From the NCBI GenBank assembly GCA_015179045.1, contig WHUZ01000059.1:186001-250000 (forward strand): 64,000 nt of DNA. The letters run 5' to 3'. Under the pieces are notes generated by a model that was not told the origin of the DNA, ran no database searches, and worked only from the letters and a program-made list of their open reading frames with translations. Below, piece by piece: positions 59,582-64,000 of the stretch; position 1 is the first letter of the stretch; every line of letters begins with the position of its first letter. A program made the position numbers and the translations under genes. The DNA comes from Kalaharituber pfeilii (lineage: Eukaryota > Ascomycota > Pezizomycetes > Pezizales > Pezizaceae).

Positions 59582-60078
59582 GACTGCGCCCCAGACCCAA
59601 GGGAGTTCTTGCATGCAGCAAAAGGATGGACCAGGAATCGTTCTAATTTGGGTAGTTTGGTGGCTCTTGAGCTTTTCTATGCCTTGTTCCTGGTTGGTGC
59701 CTCTTTCCGTTGCCTGAAGAGCTCCTTTGTTTTACGGGCTGTCATGGCCAAATCCAACCTAATTTGCCACAACAAGAACCTGCATGCTTTTGCAATACTG
59801 AGTGTGTTTAGATTCCGGGAATGATCTTTGGACGTTATAACTTGCACATGGATGCCTTCTCGCGGCGATACATGAATGTTTTCCTTACGATATAGGTACA
59901 TAGATAGGGCAGCATGTGAACGTGCATACCCTCTACATTTACAGTACGAGACTCTTGACTTTGTCAGACCTCATAACGCTCCTCGTAGCGCAGTTGGGGA
60001 AATCAAAAGATTTCAATCCAGGCATTGTCTCCAGTGTATAATCTGGACAGACTACGCAAGCCAATGTTTGGCAATCTC
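59582..60078. other. Intergenic, no gene seen
   Basis: A 71-codon + strand frame at 59,609-59,824 is unrecognised and unsupported. Confidence 0.3.
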
Positions 60079-60149
60079 GCCATAGCCCACAGGGCGGCAT
60101 GCGGGTAATGAGAAAAGAATTAAAAAAATAAAAATAAAAATAAAGAAAA
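60079..60149 (+). mobile_element. Ultra-short retroelement (subtype B) with A-rich tail
   Basis: GCCATAGCCCACAGGGCGGC is followed by ATGCGGGTAATGAGAA and a tail of A broken by T and G. A short 6 bp duplication, AATCTC, flanks it at 60073-60078 and 60150-60155. The tail interruptions suggest greater age. Confidence 0.75.
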
Positions 60150-60656
60150 AATCTCAACAGAAACAATCCCCACAAACCTTGTTTGGGACACTAAATTTTC
60201 CTTGTTCGTCATCTCTAGTAACCTTCGTCGATCATTGCAGGATAACCCCTGCAAGGGCAGTCCCGCACCAGGAGATCTACGCTGCATGTTAGCCGTTGGC
60301 TGCGAAACTAGGTTTAATTCTCCGGTCGTCATTTCCCTTTTCAGCCTTAGTTGTCCGTGTTTATCATGGCTTGGACTCTTAGAATTTGTCGACTGCTTTT
60401 GCCTAGGGTGAAAGTTTTCAGAAGATGTTCTCTTATGAACAGAACGTGGAAGGCACTAGAATTCTTCTATGCATGGTGAAAGGATTGAGGTAGCTGGGCT
60501 CCGCCGGGGTAAATCTGACTTCGTTCAAGGGAATTGTATATGCATTACCGGTAGAGGTATGCCACCAAGGTCCTCTACTGCAGCTGGAAGTGATCTATTG
60601 AGACGTCATTGCCTAGGTTGGCATCCAGAATAAAATAAAAACATTGTTTACAACGT

Positions 60657-60910
60657 TATCCCTTGGCCGTGTGAGACATGCAGCCGAATCCCCGCCCCCT
60701 GCTAAAATCTCTTTCTCAACCAAAAGTTACCCGAAGTCGGTTCTAATAAAAGATTCTCATCCTCCGAAGTCCAATTATACAGCTTTTCAGATTTCCCAAC
60801 CTCTACGGAAACGCATAGGGAGGAAAGCGCAGAAAGTTTTTTTTTGCCACGGTAATACCCACAATACCCATGCATTTATTCTCAACGCTAGACAATTAGG
60901 GACAAGTGGT
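60657..60910 (+). repeat. Left arm of a long inverted repeat
   Basis: It matches 62,140-62,386 in inverse orientation. Shared blocks are CCGTGTGAGACATGCAGCCG, ACGCATAGGGAGGA, CACAATACCCATGCATTTA and GCTAGACAA. The arms are about 250 bp and enclose about 1.2 kb, so the pair may be the termini of a DNA element or two copies of one short element. Confidence 0.65.
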
Positions 60911-62139
60911 GATCACCAAGACTAGTGAACAACCTAGTTTTAAGCCACCTGCGGGCATTACTTAGCAATTTTGAAAATTACTTTTTTAAGTCATAATTCT
61001 AATTCTGCATTTTTTTTTTTGCCAAGCTTGCATAATTGTGGACTACGCAATGAAGTTACAGGGTTGCCATCTGGGCACAAGAACAATAGAGTAATACTTA
61101 TTGCTATTGTACTTGCATGTCATATGTATGCAGCACTCACTGACATTCTACCTACGGTCCACCTACTACGATTATGGTGACCAGTAACCTTTTATGGCAT
61201 ACTGTTACGGCCCACTCGGCACGCTGCTGAGTGGAGCATACAAATATCCATTAGATATGAAGGCTCACCCAGCGCAAGTGCTGAGTGGAGCACACAGCAA
61301 TCATATGAGGGCAGTATGCGGCCGAATATGCCCTGAGCGCACGCATGCAATATAGGATGGTTGTACGCGACGGCCGTAGTTGTGAGTTGCGCAGAGGGCT
61401 AGCGGGCATTGCTAGTCAACTGTCTTTTTAACCTAATGGACTGGCAATTTCTGTGCTTACCAAAAGCCCATTATATCAGATATATAGTACTATGACCTAT
61501 TTATATCGATAGAAGAGTAAAAACTAAACTACTCCATCAAAAGTATGAGACTATCTCTGATAAGTTGAGCTATTCCATCTTGGCCAACTCAGCATATATA
61601 GTCGGATAGGCAGTCTCAACCCAGTTGAGTAGCTAGCATGGAGATCATTGAGAAGAGCTCCAATTTCAGTTCAATATTTCCTTTGTTATTATTCTAGTAT
61701 TTTCATCTTGTACTACTTTTATAATTATTGTCTTCTAGAGCTTTTCTGTTATACGATAGCACTGCCACTTCTACAACAGTCTTGATATTATTGCTGTTAA
61801 TCATTCCAGCCGCCACTCAAAACCTGCCATCACTCATGCGTACCGTCACTAATACCTGCCATTACTCATACCACCTGCCGGTACTTACACTCGCTGTCAC
61901 TCATACGCCTCTACTCATACCTGCTGCAGCATATATCTGCTGTCGCACATACCCACCACCATATTACCGTTCTGCCCCAGGGCCTTGCATACAGTATAGT
62001 GCATATGCAGTTGTTAGCTTATACTTGAGTATGACAGTGACCCGCCTGTTGCAAAAATGCAAGTGCATAAGTATTCAATAAAACAATTACTAGTACAGGT
62101 ACTGTATTTAGTTATTTGAGGCTAAAAAAATAGAGAGGA
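60911..62139. other. Interior of the 60.7-62.4 kb inverted repeat
   Basis: A frame at 61,728-62,081 has a hydrophobic start (TTVLILLLLIIPAATQ) but no ATG and runs into imperfect CACTCATACCTGCC-type repeats (about 61,830-61,950). A GCTGAGTGGAGCA duplication lies at about 61,219 and 61,280. No transposase is recognised. Confidence 0.4.
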
Positions 62140-62386
62140 TCAACCAGTCTCTACTAGTAGGTACTTGTCTAGCGCAAATAGTAAATGCATGGGTATTGTA
62201 GGCGCTACCGTTGCACAAAAATCTTTCTGCACTATCCTCCCTATGCGTTGCGGTATAACTTTTAGCACTTTTTTTTGATCTTTTTCCGATATTTGAACTT
62301 CTGTTTCTATGGCAAGATACTAAGGGATGCGGGGGGGTGGAGGGGTGGGCGCTCGGCCGCATGTCTCACACGACCAAGGTATAGAG
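62140..62386 (-). repeat. Right arm of a long inverted repeat
   Basis: This is the inverse partner of 60,657-60,910, with GCCGCATGTCTCACACGACC at its outer end. A third, shorter similarity (GAAAGTCTTAGAAAATTTTT, then TGCCACGATG) lies at about 62,550-62,585 in direct orientation to the left arm. Confidence 0.65.
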
Positions 62387-62696
62387 AATGCTGAGCTAGC
62401 GAGGAGGGCTCCCGAGGGCAAGGCGCATCCTGCAATCACCATAACGATGCCAGTAATCTGGCCTGCTTTCGCCGAATATCCTTGCAGGTAACTGACAATC
62501 CTGCTTGATCACTTCTGAATCTAATTCCATCACCGTGATGATGGCCGAAGAAAGTCTTAGAAAATTTTTTTTCTGCCACGATGTGCTGCAGCTACGTGCA
62601 TGTTGCGAGCGAGCCGCTGATCCGTCTCTGGCCGTTTTTGCTGTGAAGGAAGTACGGGGCAGGCCTGCCGTCCGTTGCAGTCAATTAAGCTGAGGG

Positions 62697-62710
62697 TAGA
62701 TATATAAAGT
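62697..62710 (+). promoter_or_regulatory. TATA-like box of the secreted-protein gene
   Basis: TAGATATATAAAGT lies about 200 bp upstream of the ATG at 62,910. The sequence between is C/T- and A-rich, as in fungal 5' UTRs. The assignment is by position only. Confidence 0.35.
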
Positions 62711-62909
62711 AACTGCCCTCTGGCAAACGTCAGGTCCCCATTCACAGCAAACAATCTCCACAAAGACCTCAAACACGACTCCGCACGCTTACCAAGCGTA
62801 CTTTAGGCGTCAAATTCCTCACCTCCTGTTAACATCCTTCCAACATTGCTCATCTGAAGCATATATCATTCTCGCCGCCTCATCCGTCGTAATTTCCCAT
62901 CAATCCCCA

Positions 62910-63493
62910 ATGCCCGGCATTGCAGTTATCGCGAGACTTAGCGTTGTGGCACTTTTCACTGGGAGTAAGCGAAACTAAGAACTATATTCTGTCGTCTCCC
63001 TTCAGCACTAACACTTGCACTGGCAGTATCCTTCGCTCTTCCTACTCCATCCAACATGTCGCGCGCAACTGATTCCGCTCAGGCGATTTTCTCTACTCCC
63101 AAATGCTATCATATCTTCCACCACGACTCTGCGCCATACTCTCCCGACTGTCTCCAAGCCATCAACAAAATAATCCACTCGGACGTGTGTATAATGATGT
63201 ACGCGGAGACCGCCAACATCTCAACCGTCGGCAGCTGCACTATCCAGACGTTCAGCTCAATCGGCCGCGCAGCGTGCTTGACGTCGGAGGCGGGCAAAAT
63301 CAGGTATGCAGCGAAGCAGATATTGGAGCATTGTGTTGTTCCTGAAGAGCAAGCATATGCGTTGAAGTCCAAGCGTGACGGAGCGTGGAAGGGGAAAGGA
63401 GAGATGGTGGTGAAGTTTGGAGTTGCGGAGGGACAGGATGCAGAATCGATTGTGGAGGGCGTGAGGGTGATGGCGACGTCTGGAAGTCAGTAA
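62910..63493 (+). CDS. Small secreted six-cysteine protein (2 exons)
   Basis: The exons are 62910-62964 and 63006-63493, giving 180 residues. The 41 bp intron starts GTAAGC, contains AACTAAG and ends TTCAG. Splicing joins two half-signals into a good secretion signal: a basic start (MPGIAVIARL), a hydrophobic core (LTLALAVSFA) and likely cleavage near residue 28-30. Without the first exon, a frame starting at 63,056 would lack any signal. The mature part has six cysteines at residues 52, 67, 80, 96, 109 and 128, enough for three disulfides, including the motifs GSCTI and GRAACLTS, followed by a Lys/Gly-rich C-terminal stretch. I cannot name the family. Length, cysteine count and signal fit the broad class of fungal small secreted proteins. 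It stands alone with no obvious partner gene. Confidence 0.8.
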
Positions 63494-63607
63494 TTGGACT
63501 ATTACGTTATTAGATTTTTAATAATAACTAGATTCAATTTTGGTGTTTGGGCCGATCTGGCGTCGTGGTTGGGCTCGTAATCATGAAATAGTACACATAG
63601 TGACTGA

Positions 63608-63667
63608 TTTTTTTTTTTTTTTTTTTTTAAATCATTAATCGCGTGCCGCCCTATGGGCTATGGCGAT
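63608..63667 (-). mobile_element. Ultra-short poly(A) retroelement (subtype B)
   Basis: About 22 T are followed by ATCATTAATCGCGTGCCGCC and CTATGGGCTATGGCG. A 13 bp duplication with one mismatch, ACATAGTGACTGA and ACATTGTGACTGA, lies at 63595-63607 and 63668-63680. Confidence 0.85.
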
Positions 63668-63791
63668 ACATTGTGACTGAGCCGGCAAGCTGCAGCTCGA
63701 GAACACAGCTACCTGGCCGCTTATGTTTTGATATGACAGTGTTGTACTTGCAAGTAAATTGTGGGAGAACTCTATATATGCATGGGTCATC

Positions 63792-63846
63792 TTTTTTTTT
63801 TTTTTTATAACTTTACTCACATGCCGCCCTGTGGGTTATGGCGAGG
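63792..63846 (-). mobile_element. Ultra-short poly(A) retroelement (subtype B)
   Basis: About 15 T are followed by ACTTTACTCACATGCCGCCC and TGTGGGTTATGGCGAGG. It lies only 120 bp from the previous copy in the same orientation. A possible short duplication (CATGGG) is not adjacent to both ends, so the boundaries are approximate. Confidence 0.72.
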
Positions 63847-63945
63847 TTACGTACATGGGGGATAATTATGGAAGAATGAAATAGGAAAATATGAAGAAGA
63901 ATGAAATAGCTGAAAAGAATGAAATTGCTAGCTGAGCCCAAACGC

Positions 63946-64000
63946 CTATACCGTCTCTTCCAGCTCCTCCATCAGTCTGAGTAGGTTGTCGTGGTCCTTC
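63946..64000 (-). CDS. C-terminal end of a gene running off the right edge
   Basis: On the - strand the last 17 complete codons read KDHDNLLRLMEELEETV followed by TAG (63,946-63,948). The heptad-like Leu/Met spacing and acidic residues look like a coiled-coil tail. The sequence is too short for identification, and the gene's start and body lie outside the window. Confidence 0.45.
   Translation of the reverse strand, partial: KDHDNLLRLMEELEETV

Overview
The window looks like repeat-rich, gene-poor nuclear DNA of a filamentous ascomycete fungus. The evidence is short introns (41 to 124 bp) with GTATGT/GTAAGT donors, CTAAC/CTAAT branch motifs and C/TAG acceptors, a MARVEL-type membrane protein, relics of a Tad-like LINE and of a fungal-type aldehyde dehydrogenase, and many poly(A)-tailed retroinsertions. 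A truffle-like (Pezizomycetes) genome would fit the low gene density, but that is inference only. I found no tRNA, rRNA, CRISPR or prokaryotic operon structure.

Layout. From 1 to about 50.5 kb the window is a degraded tandem segmental array. Five members of one C2H2 zinc-finger gene family lie on the + strand at about 3.0, 16.5, 26.7, 36.5 and 47.0 kb, 10 to 13.5 kb apart. Copies 1, 2 and 5 have intact spliced reading frames, copy 3 is uncertain at its 5' end, and copy 4 is a pseudogene that lost the finger exon. Flanking DNA is also shared between units: 0-2 kb with 9.7-10.9 kb, 5.7-6.8 kb with 18.7-20 kb, 20.7-21.2 kb with 49.9-50.4 kb, and 21.7-23.0 kb with 31.3-33.1 kb. A block at 28.8-29.6 kb is an inverted copy of 40.2-40.64 kb. 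Between the fingers lie a LINE relic (7.7-9.35 kb), several TIR/foldback elements, minisatellites and unrecognised sequence.

From 50.6 to 51.8 kb, on the - strand, is a pseudogene of a succinate-semialdehyde-type aldehyde dehydrogenase. Right of it the sequence holds more ordinary single-copy genes: a four-helix MARVEL-like membrane protein (53.7-54.8 kb), a small secreted six-cysteine protein (62.9-63.5 kb), and the last codons of a - strand gene that runs off the right edge (63.95 kb).

The most unusual signal is a population of at least 16 ultra-short retroposed elements. Each has a 10-60 nt body ending in a conserved 3' motif, a poly(A) tail, and in most cases a 6-14 bp target-site duplication. 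One longer (279 bp) insertion ends in the same 3' motif. These look like a minimal SINE or LINE-tail family. A second pattern of interest is that the zinc-finger paralogs differ in the number of a phase-symmetric internal exon module (1, 1, 2 and 3 copies).
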